Assembly (NCBI RefSeq): GCF_937967675.1
Contig: NZ_CALBSN010000169.1
Span: 1 to 11,823 of the forward strand
Length of the DNA: 11,823 nt
Source of the DNA: an uncultured Flavobacterium sp.
GTDB taxonomy: Bacteria > Bacteroidota > Bacteroidia > Flavobacteriales > Flavobacteriaceae
Direction: 5' to 3'
Under the pieces are notes generated by a model. The model searched no databases. It saw nothing but the letters and a program-made list of their open reading frames with translations, and was not told where the DNA came from. Numbering within the stretch: the stretch's first letter is position 1; each line of letters opens with the position of its first letter. The position numbers and the translations under genes are program-made. Below, one piece after another: positions 6,919-11,823 of the stretch.

Positions 6919-7551
6919 ATGTTACAGAAAGAAGTACAATTAGCGGTTGAAAAAGGCGAAATGTTGCCTTTAATGGAGGAGTTTTACACGATTCAAGGCG
7001 AAGGATATCATACAGGAACAGCAGCTTATTTCATTAGAATTGGCGGTTGCGATGTAGGTTGCCATTGGTGCGATGTGAAAGAGAGTTGGAATGCGGAATT
7101 ACATCCTCCAACTAATACCGATTTAATTGTTGCCAATGCCAAAAAATACGCTGACACAGTTGTGGTAACAGGAGGAGAGCCTTTGACTTGGGATATGACT
7201 TTATTGACTTCAAAATTAAAAGCACAAAATTTAAAAGTACATATTGAAACTTCTGGAGCTTATGAAGTTACGGGAACTTGGGATTGGTTTTGTTTGTCGC
7301 CAAAGAAAAACAAATTACCAGTTCAAAGTGCGTATGATATGGCTCACGAATTAAAAGTAATCATCTACAATAAACACGATTTCATTTTTGCGGAAGAACA
7401 AGCGGCTAAAGTAAATCCAAACGCGATTTTGTTTTTACAGCCTGAATGGAGTAAAAAAGAAGAAATGACACCTTTAATTGTGGATTATGTGATGAACAAT
7501 CCGAAATGGAGAGTTTCGTTGCAAACACATAAATACTTGAATATCCCGTAA
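6919..7551 (+). CDS. queE: 7-carboxy-7-deazaguanine synthase (QueE)
   Basis: A 210-aa radical SAM enzyme that converts 6-carboxytetrahydropterin to 7-carboxy-7-deazaguanine, a step in queuosine (and other 7-deazapurine) synthesis. The N-terminal EEFYTIQGEGYHTG (residues 20-33) is a QueE signature. The cluster-binding cysteines are C44-x3-C48-x2-C51, in CDVGCHWCD, consistent with the CxxxCxxC radical SAM motif. TGGEP at 84-88 is the SAM-contacting motif. HIETSG and the later LSPKKNK and ELKVI segments fit the family. Length is normal. No other queuosine gene is adjacent; its own promoter motif and the following repeat suggest a single-gene transcript. Confidence 0.95.
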   Translation: MLQKEVQLAVEKGEMLPLMEEFYTIQGEGYHTGTAAYFIRIGGCDVGCHWCDVKESWNAELHPPTNTDLIVANAKKYADTVVVTGGEPLTWDMTLLTSKLKAQNLKVHIETSGAYEVTGTWDWFCLSPKKNKLPVQSAYDMAHELKVIIYNKHDFIFAEEQAAKVNPNAILFLQPEWSKKEEMTPLIVDYVMNNPKWRVSLQTHKYLNIP

Positions 7552-7556
7552 TTTTT

Positions 7557-7636
7557 GCTCGCAAAGACGCTAAGCCGCAAAGGATAAATCTTTTCTTTGT
7601 GAAACTTTGTGCAAAAACTTCGTGGTACTTTGTGTA
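7557..7636. repeat. Intergenic CGCAAAG/CTTTGTG repeat element
   Basis: The queE-methyltransferase spacer holds CGCAAAG twice on the left, then CTTTGTG three times (7595-7601, around 7605-7611 and 7628-7634). CGCAAAG at 7576-7582 can pair with the first CTTTGTG, with one G-T wobble, around a 12-nt loop. From memory, similar CGCAAAGACGC...CTTTGTG intergenic elements recur in flavobacterial genomes. No reading frame is supported in it. It separates convergent genes and may mark their 3' ends. Confidence 0.5.
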
Positions 7637-7650
7637 ACAAAAACTTCAAA

Positions 7651-8358
7651 TTATATCTTTGAAAGTTTAGCCAAATAATCAAAATGTTCGCCTTCTAAAA
7701 TCAATTTACATTCCAAACCATTTGCAATTGCGGCATTTTGTAGTGTATTATAATCCAAATATAACCAATCAAAAGTATCTTCGGTTGCTCCTTTATATTG
7801 AATAGTGAAGGTCAATTCACCATAATAACCATTTGCAGGAACTTCGTAAGCACCATCTTCATCTTGGTCGTACATATAAATTAAGTCCGAACTATCGATT
7901 AAAATTTGTCCGCCTTCATTTAAAAGCGATTTTAGTTTTTGCAAAAACTTCGAAATCTGATTCATTTTTCCGAAAATTCCAGTTCCATTCATCAAAAGTA
8001 AAATAGTGTCGAATTTTTCTGAAGCATCTAAATTCAATACATCCGAAACTTTACAGTTTTTCAAGCCTCTCAATTCACAAGCTTTAATTGCATTTTCCGA
8101 AATATCAATTGCGGTAACATCGAAACCTTTTTCCTGCAAATACAAAGCGTGACTTCCTGCTCCACAACCTACGTCTAACACTTTTCCTTTCGCTAATTGC
8201 AATGCTTTTTGTTCCAGTTTTGGCATGTCTTTAAAATCACGAAACAAATAGGCAACGCTCATTTCATCGGCTTCCGAAATAGAAGTTTCGGTGATTAAAT
8301 CTTCGGGAGAATTATTGGTTTGGTAATCTAAAATGGCTTTTCCGAAAAGGTCTTTCAT
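7651..8358 (-). CDS. Class I SAM-dependent methyltransferase
   Basis: A 235-aa Rossmann-fold methyltransferase from the chosen start. SAM-binding motif I is KVLDVGCGAGSHAL (residues 59-72). A motif-II-like acidic segment TAIDISENAIKA follows, then a motif-IV-like KFDTILLLMNGTGIFG. The substrate is unknown. I chose the ATG at 8358-8356 (MKDLFGKAILDYQ) because this N-terminus resembles relatives I remember; an in-frame ATG at 8382 would add eight residues and is possible. It is divergent from the YkgJ-type gene, sharing an 80-bp spacer, but no exact TAnnTTTG element was found for it. Small-molecule methylation is most likely, since no RNA- or DNA-binding domain is visible. Confidence 0.87.
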   Translation of the reverse strand: MKDLFGKAILDYQTNNSPEDLITETSISEADEMSVAYLFRDFKDMPKLEQKALQLAKGKVLDVGCGAGSHALYLQEKGFDVTAIDISENAIKACELRGLKNCKVSDVLNLDASEKFDTILLLMNGTGIFGKMNQISKFLQKLKSLLNEGGQILIDSSDLIYMYDQDEDGAYEVPANGYYGELTFTIQYKGATEDTFDWLYLDYNTLQNAAIANGLECKLILEGEHFDYLAKLSKI

Positions 8359-8412
8359 GGTTTGTATTTCAAAATTCAACATTCGTTATTCTAAATTCGA
8401 AATTCAAAATCG

Positions 8413-8420
8413 TAACTTTG
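8413..8420 (+). promoter_or_regulatory. Bacteroidota -7 promoter element of the YkgJ-type gene
   Basis: TAACTTTG, an exact TAnnTTTG match, ends 18 nt before the ATG at 8439. It overlaps an in-frame upstream TTG at 8418, which argues that translation starts at the ATG rather than the TTG. Confidence 0.6.
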
Positions 8421-8438
8421 CAGAAGAAAATCTATAAA

Positions 8439-8936
8439 ATGCTAAAGCCAAATTTAAACGAACTCGGAAAACTTGCCAAAGATACGCATATCGAAACCAA
8501 AAAGTATTTTGACAAGCTAAAAAAGAAAACACCCAAGAATTTGGATTATGTAATGCAAGATTTACACGATGCCGAATTCAAAAAAACGGATTGTTTAGAG
8601 TGTGCCAATTGTTGCAAAACAACTGGACCGTTATTTACGTCGGCTGATATTGAACGAATTTCAAAGAGTTTACGTCAAAAACCACAGCAATTTATCGACC
8701 AATATCTTCGCATTGATGAAGATAACGATTATGTATTAAAAAGTGTTCCGTGTACATTTTTAGACAGCGACAACAAATGTTTCATCTACGATGTCCGCCC
8801 AAAAGCTTGCCGAGAATTTCCACATACCGACAGAAAGAAATTCCAACAAATCTCAGATTTAACATTGAAAAATGTAGCGATTTGTCCAGCTGCTTTTAAT
8901 ATTGTGGAAAAAATGAAGGAGAAGTTGCCTCTTTAA
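8439..8936 (+). CDS. YkgJ-family cysteine-cluster protein
   Basis: A 165-aa soluble protein with eight cysteines. A CxxCxxCC cluster lies at residues 52-59 (CLECANCC), followed by PCTFLDSDNKCFIYDVRPKA (Cys105, Cys114), CREFP (Cys124) and a last Cys149 in AICP. This is the YkgJ/FliB-like zinc- or iron-cluster family (PF03692 type). The family probably binds Fe-S or zinc; its exact role is unknown in most bacteria. The start is the ATG at 8439, because the upstream in-frame TTG falls inside the -7 promoter motif. The first 45 residues are lysine-rich and possibly coiled. It is divergent from the methyltransferase gene. Confidence 0.88.
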   Translation: MLKPNLNELGKLAKDTHIETKKYFDKLKKKTPKNLDYVMQDLHDAEFKKTDCLECANCCKTTGPLFTSADIERISKSLRQKPQQFIDQYLRIDEDNDYVLKSVPCTFLDSDNKCFIYDVRPKACREFPHTDRKKFQQISDLTLKNVAICPAAFNIVEKMKEKLPL

Positions 8937-8938
8937 AG

Positions 8939-8971
8939 AGTGTTCAGTGTTCAGTTGAAAGTGTTCAGTTT
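8939..8971. repeat. Short GTGTTCAGT direct repeats after the YkgJ-type gene
   Basis: GTTCAGT occurs three times within about 33 bp just downstream of the stop codon, twice back to back and once after a 6-nt interruption. This is low-complexity intergenic sequence with no coding potential seen. Confidence 0.5.
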
Positions 8972-8980
8972 TCACAATCT

Positions 8981-9001
8981 TGTCATTCCGTTAGGAATCT
9001 C
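8981..9001. repeat. Dispersed GTCATTCCG...AGGAATCTC element, copy 1
   Basis: TGTCATTCCG is followed directly by TTAGGAATCTC. The same two blocks recur at 11770-11794 with four extra bases between them. I associate the pair with a dispersed intergenic repeat common in flavobacteria; that is from memory. Confidence 0.5.
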
Positions 9002-9021
9002 AAAGTTTATTGGTGATAATT

Positions 9022-9040
9022 CGTGAAATTCACGTTTTTT
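9022..9040 (+). terminator. Possible intrinsic terminator downstream of the YkgJ-type gene
   Basis: CGTGA (9022-9026) pairs with TCACG (9030-9034) around a 3-nt loop and is followed by six T residues. The short 5-bp stem makes it weak. It is oriented for transcripts from the YkgJ-type gene 86 nt upstream, but could equally belong to a dispersed repeat. Confidence 0.4.
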
Positions 9041-9072
9041 AACTTCCAACTTCCATCACCCAGCTTCCATCA
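9041..9072. repeat. CTTCCA direct repeats at the 3' end of the namZ-type gene
   Basis: CTTCCA occurs three times (AACTTCCAACTTCCATCA, then CAGCTTCCATCA) between the possible terminator and the stop codon of the convergent gene. It is simple-sequence intergenic DNA and I see no further function. Confidence 0.4.
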
Positions 9073-10305
9073 TCACTCATAAATCAAATACTTCTTTCTT
9101 ACTTCCTTAAACTGCTCCAAACCTTCTTGCCAAGTTTTTCTAATTTCTTTTTCGGTCATTCCGGCTTCAATTTGTTCACGAAGTTTTTTGGTTCCGGCTA
9201 ATTTGGTGAAGAAATCATTGAAGAATAAGATTTTGTCTGCTGTGTTTTCGTAAGCTTTCAATAACCATTTTAATTCCAATCGGTGTACTTTTCTAATTTC
9301 TGTTAAATCTTCGCCAAAACATAACTTTCCATTATGAACAGGATCTTTTGCACCAAAATTAGGTTGTGGAGTAAAGCTAAAATCAAACTCACTTTCAGGT
9401 AAAAAGGGAGAACCGTAAATTTGGAATTGCTTTTCGGTACCGCGACCTAAACTTACATTCGTGCCTTCAAAAAAACACAAACTCGCATACAAATTAATCG
9501 ATTGATCGTTGGGTAAGTTTGGCGAAGGCTTCACAGGTAAGCTATATTTCATATCGCGCGAATAGTTCAAACAAGGTGCTACTTTCAAGTCACATTGAAT
9601 ACTATCTTTCAACCATTTTTCGCCATTAATCATTTTTGCATATTCGCCAATCGTCATCCCATGCAAAACCGGAATTTCATGCATCCCAACAAAACTCTTG
9701 TGTTCCTTTTCTAAAATTGGACCATCAATAATAGTTCCATTCGGATTTGGTCGGTCTAAAACCAAAAGCGGAATGTTGTTTTCCGCACAAGCTTCCATCA
9801 CATAATGCAATGACGATATATAAGTATAAAATCGCGCCCCCACATCTTGCAAATCAAAAACCAAGATATCAATTCCTTCTAATTGCTCAGGTTTTGGCTT
9901 TTTATTGTTTCCGTAAAGGGAAATAATAGGCAAGTTTGTTTTGGTGTCTTTTCCGTCCACGATTAATTCTCCAGCATCAGCTGTTCCTCTAAAACCGTGT
10001 TCAGGCGCATAAATTTTCTGCAGCTTGATGTTTTGTTCGATTAAAAAATCAACCAAATGTTTTTCTTTTGAAAGAATTCCTGTTTGATTCGTAACAATTC
10101 CAACACGTTTGTCTTTCAATAAAGATAAATAACTCTCAAAGTTTTCGGCACCAGTTTTAAAAGCAACATCTGTTGAAGTGGAAGTCAAAGTCACATTATC
10201 ATTGCTTGGTTTTACTTGCGGAATAGCCTTTTTACTACTTCCACACGAAACGATTAGTAAAGAAAAAAATAATAATGTACTTTTGAAAAATAATTTAGAT
10301 GTCAT
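9073..10305 (-). CDS. namZ: NamZ-type exo-beta-N-acetylmuramidase (DUF1343) lipoprotein
   Basis: A 410-aa protein of the DUF1343 family, whose characterised members (NamZ, GH171) remove non-reducing terminal MurNAc from peptidoglycan fragments. Family landmarks are DKRVGIVTNQTGI (65-77), APEHGFRG (90-97, with Glu92 a likely active-site acid), FDLQDVGARFYTYISSL (150-166), LDRPNPNG (183-190), PSPNLPN (261-267) and GTNVSLGRGTEKQFQIYGSP (281-300). The N-terminus is a lipoprotein signal with lipobox IVSC and Cys21, so it should be membrane-anchored in the envelope. I chose the ATG at 10305-10303 because it gives a clean signal peptide; an in-frame TTG at 10338 would add eleven residues and overlap the divergent gene. 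The two start codons are only 7 bp apart. No exact -7 element was found for this gene. Confidence 0.9.
   Translation of the reverse strand: MTSKLFFKSTLLFFSLLIVSCGSSKKAIPQVKPSNDNVTLTSTSTDVAFKTGAENFESYLSLLKDKRVGIVTNQTGILSKEKHLVDFLIEQNIKLQKIYAPEHGFRGTADAGELIVDGKDTKTNLPIISLYGNNKKPKPEQLEGIDILVFDLQDVGARFYTYISSLHYVMEACAENNIPLLVLDRPNPNGTIIDGPILEKEHKSFVGMHEIPVLHGMTIGEYAKMINGEKWLKDSIQCDLKVAPCLNYSRDMKYSLPVKPSPNLPNDQSINLYASLCFFEGTNVSLGRGTEKQFQIYGSPFLPESEFDFSFTPQPNFGAKDPVHNGKLCFGEDLTEIRKVHRLELKWLLKAYENTADKILFFNDFFTKLAGTKKLREQIEAGMTEKEIRKTWQEGLEQFKEVRKKYLIYE
10278..10285 (+). promoter_or_regulatory. Bacteroidota -7 element of the permease, inside the namZ signal-peptide codons
   Basis: TACTTTTG matches TAnnTTTG exactly and ends 27 nt before the permease TTG start. 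A TTAG 20 bp further upstream is a possible weak -33 box. The site lies within the signal-peptide codons of the opposing lipoprotein gene. Confidence 0.5.
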
Positions 10306-10312
10306 AAAAACC

Positions 10313-11545
10313 TTGAATTTAGAATATTTTATAGCCAAAAGACTAATTGCTGCTAAAAGTTATAAAAGTAGTATTTCTTCGCCAATTATAAAAATTGCGA
10401 TTACGGCAATTGCTATCGGAATTATTATGATGATTATGGCGGTGGCCACGGGTGTTGGGCTTCAAGATAAAATTCGTGAGAAAGTTTCGGCTTTCAATGG
10501 ACATATTATTATTTCTAATTTCGATGATAATCAATCGCAAGTTACTACTGAACCTATTTCTATTAATCAAAGTTTTTATCCAAAATTCAAAAATGTAGAA
10601 GGAATAAATCATGTGCAAGCTGTAGCAAGTAAAGCTGGAATCATTCGTACAGAAAAAGCTTTCGAAGGCATCATATATAAAGGTGTTGGGAAAGATTATA
10701 ATTTCACCAATTTAGAAGAATATTTAGTCGAAGGTAAAATTCCAAATCTAAAATCCGAACTAAATACCGAAGTTTTAATTTCGGAATACTTAGCAAAGCG
10801 TCTTCATTTAAAAGTAGGCGATAAGTTTCTGACTTTTTTTATGAAAGACAACGGAAAACTTCCTAATAAAAGAAACTTCCTAATCACCGGAATTTTCAAC
10901 TCAGGTTTTCAAGAATTCGATGCTACTTATATAATAGGTGATATTCGCCACGTGCAACTCATCAACAAATGGCAACCAACAGAAGTCGGAGCCTTCGAAG
11001 TTTTTGTAGACAATTTCTCAAAAATCATAGAAAAAGGAGAGGAAGTCTACAAAGAAATTCCGCCTACTTATAATAGTATCACCATAGAAGAAAAGTATTA
11101 TAGTATTTTCGAATGGCTAAAATTGTTTGATTTTAACATCTTGGTCATTCTAATCGTAATGATAGTCGTAGCTACTATTAATATGGTAGTAGCATTATTA
11201 GTCCTAATTTTAGAACGTACCCAAATGATCGGAATTTTAAAAGCGATGGGAGCTAACAATTGGAATGTCAGAAAAATTTTCCTCTATAACGCATTCTATT
11301 TAATCGCTCGCGGATTATTTTGGGGAAATCTAATCGCTATTTCTTTATTACTAATTCAAAAATTCTTCGGTGTAATCCAACTCAATCCCGAAAACTATTT
11401 CGTAAACGAAGCACCCGTAAGTATTAATTTGTTTCATATCCTGTTGTTAAATATAGGAACCGTAATCGTTTGTTTGTTGGTTTTATTAATTCCATCTTAT
11501 ATCATCACCAAAATTTCACCAGTTAAAGCAATACGTTTCGATTAA
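10313..11545 (+). CDS. LolC/LolE-like FtsX-family ABC transporter permease
   Basis: A 410-aa inner-membrane permease. Transmembrane segment 1 is at about residues 25-47, followed by a large periplasmic (MacB-PCD-like) domain. Three C-terminal transmembrane segments lie at about 275-300, 323-349 and 373-397. The FtsX signature ERTQMIGILKAMGANNWNVR lies just after the second segment, and the protein ends SPVKAIRFD, typical of LolC/E-type lipoprotein-release or MacB-like permeases. The partner ATPase is not in the window. I chose the TTG at 10313 (reading MNLEYFIAKRL) because it reproduces the N-terminus usual in this family, no in-frame ATG fits, and the upstream extension has no signal and overlaps the divergent gene. 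A lipoprotein-sorting role is an inference. Confidence 0.88.
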   Translation: MNLEYFIAKRLIAAKSYKSSISSPIIKIAITAIAIGIIMMIMAVATGVGLQDKIREKVSAFNGHIIISNFDDNQSQVTTEPISINQSFYPKFKNVEGINHVQAVASKAGIIRTEKAFEGIIYKGVGKDYNFTNLEEYLVEGKIPNLKSELNTEVLISEYLAKRLHLKVGDKFLTFFMKDNGKLPNKRNFLITGIFNSGFQEFDATYIIGDIRHVQLINKWQPTEVGAFEVFVDNFSKIIEKGEEVYKEIPPTYNSITIEEKYYSIFEWLKLFDFNILVILIVMIVVATINMVVALLVLILERTQMIGILKAMGANNWNVRKIFLYNAFYLIARGLFWGNLIAISLLLIQKFFGVIQLNPENYFVNEAPVSINLFHILLLNIGTVIVCLLVLLIPSYIITKISPVKAIRFD

Positions 11546-11584
11546 TTTTTTAGAAGCAGACATTTCGCATTCCATAAAGACTTT

Positions 11585-11680
11585 TAGTCCCGCTGTCCGC
11601 TACAATCTTTTCCCTTTTTGTTGCCTGAGGCACTCGAAGGCAACAAAAAGCAAAAAGGATTTCCACTCCCATCGGGGCTA
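11585..11680. repeat. 96-bp foldback element with a perfect 13-bp stem
   Basis: The inner arms CTTTTTGTTGCCT (11614-11626) and AGGCAACAAAAAG (11638-11650) are perfect reverse complements around an 11-nt loop. The outer arms TAGTCCCG (11585-11592) and CGGGGCTA (11673-11680) pair with one G-T wobble, and ATC/GGAT sequences between extend the imperfect stem. The segment is more G+C-rich than its surroundings. From memory, elements with the same conserved ends (CCCGCT-TCCGCT ... TCCACT-CATCGGGGCTA) and a variable central hairpin are dispersed in flavobacterial genomes. The arms are not followed by a T-run, so it is not a standard terminator. A 63-codon reading frame across it on the minus strand looks spurious. 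Confidence 0.6.
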
Positions 11681-11717
11681 GACAAGACGTTTTGTATTCC
11701 AGATAACCATCCCACTG

Positions 11718-11732
11718 GCTCGCAGCGCGAGC
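11718..11732. repeat. GC-rich 6-bp hairpin
   Basis: GCTCGC and GCGAGC form a perfect 6-bp stem around a 3-nt loop. It stands out in an A/T-rich genome and lies between the foldback element and the second GTCATTCCG repeat, probably as part of the same block of intergenic repeats. Confidence 0.45.
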
Positions 11733-11738
11733 AACACT

Positions 11739-11761
11739 TTGCCCTTGAACTTGCCCTTGAA
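11739..11761. repeat. 12-bp tandem repeat TTGCCCTTGAAc/t
   Basis: Two copies of TTGCCCTTGAA with a 12-bp period, followed by a partial TTGAACTTG. It is simple intergenic tandem sequence within the repeat-filled right end of the window. Confidence 0.5.
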
Positions 11762-11769
11762 TTTGAACT

Positions 11770-11806
11770 TGTCATTCCGCAGATTAGGAATCTCCTGCGC
11801 AGCAGG
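11770..11806. repeat. Dispersed GTCATTCCG...AGGAATCTC element, copy 2, with hairpin
   Basis: TGTCATTCCG (11770-11779) and TTAGGAATCTC (11784-11794) repeat the blocks seen at 8981-9001. Here they are followed by a 5-bp hairpin, CCTGC-GCA-GCAGG (11794-11806). No coding sequence was seen from 11546 to the window end. Confidence 0.5.
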
Positions 11807-11823
11807 CTATTGCTTAAGGTAGT

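Noticed and set aside
7557..7636. Repeated CTTTGTG units as a possible CRISPR-like array
   Set aside because: Units are only 7 bp, irregularly spaced, with no conserved spacer length and no cas genes.
7485..7682. 65-codon minus-strand frame across the end of queE and the following repeat
   Set aside because: It overlaps queE antisense and the methyltransferase 3' end and includes repeat sequence; no supporting motif.
10343..10618. 91-codon minus-strand frame inside the permease gene
   Set aside because: It is antisense to the first transmembrane segment of a well-supported permease, with a low-complexity Asn/Arg-rich translation.
11584..11775. 63-codon minus-strand reading frame rich in Ser, Cys and Gly
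   Set aside because: It lies entirely across the foldback and hairpin repeats, has a composition unlike the other proteins here, and has no promoter motif or family resemblance.

Overview
The window is a compact, AT-rich chromosomal segment from a member of the Bacteroidota, most likely a Flavobacterium-like flavobacterium. Three things suggest this. Protein similarities recalled from memory are flavobacterial. The -7 promoter motif TAnnTTTG typical of Bacteroidota occurs in front of six genes, and no Shine-Dalgarno sequences are evident. Several intergenic repeat types that I associate with flavobacterial genomes are also present. No phage, integrase, transposase, CRISPR array, rRNA or tRNA was seen.

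Layout. (A) Positions 1-3002, minus strand: a tightly packed photorepair operon read right to left. It encodes a flavin reductase-like protein, a 46-residue four-cysteine DUF2256 protein, a DASH-type cryptochrome/photolyase, and an FeS-BCP/(6-4)-photolyase-type protein that runs off the left edge. Junctions are overlaps or gaps of 0-1 nt. A perfect 11-bp inverted repeat (3025-3062) lies directly upstream of the operon's -7 element and looks like an operator. (B) 3152-4492, plus: kynurenine 3-monooxygenase (kmo), divergent from the operon. (C) 4513-6765, minus: a three-gene operon of HerA-like/DUF853 ATPase, DUF486 membrane protein and a small cupin, convergent with kmo. (D) 6919-7551, plus: queE, for 7-deazaguanine synthesis. 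(E) 7651-8358, minus, and 8439-8936, plus: a divergent pair of class I methyltransferase and YkgJ-type cysteine-cluster protein. (F) 9073-10305, minus, and 10313-11545, plus: a divergent pair of NamZ-type (DUF1343) lipoprotein and LolC/LolE-like FtsX permease. Their start codons are only 7 bp apart, so the permease promoter lies inside the lipoprotein's signal-peptide codons. (G) 11546-11823: non-coding, filled with hairpins and dispersed-repeat-like sequence.

How the genes work together. The only clear multi-gene system is the photorepair operon: two photolyase-superfamily enzymes of different classes, a flavin reductase that could keep flavin reduced, and a small probable metal-binding protein of unknown function. 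The other genes are mostly housekeeping: tryptophan catabolism/NAD synthesis, queuosine precursor synthesis, murein turnover and envelope transport. The observations most worth following are the operon with its candidate operator, the DUF2256 gene inside it, the overlapping divergent promoter of the namZ/permease pair, and the foldback repeat at the right end.
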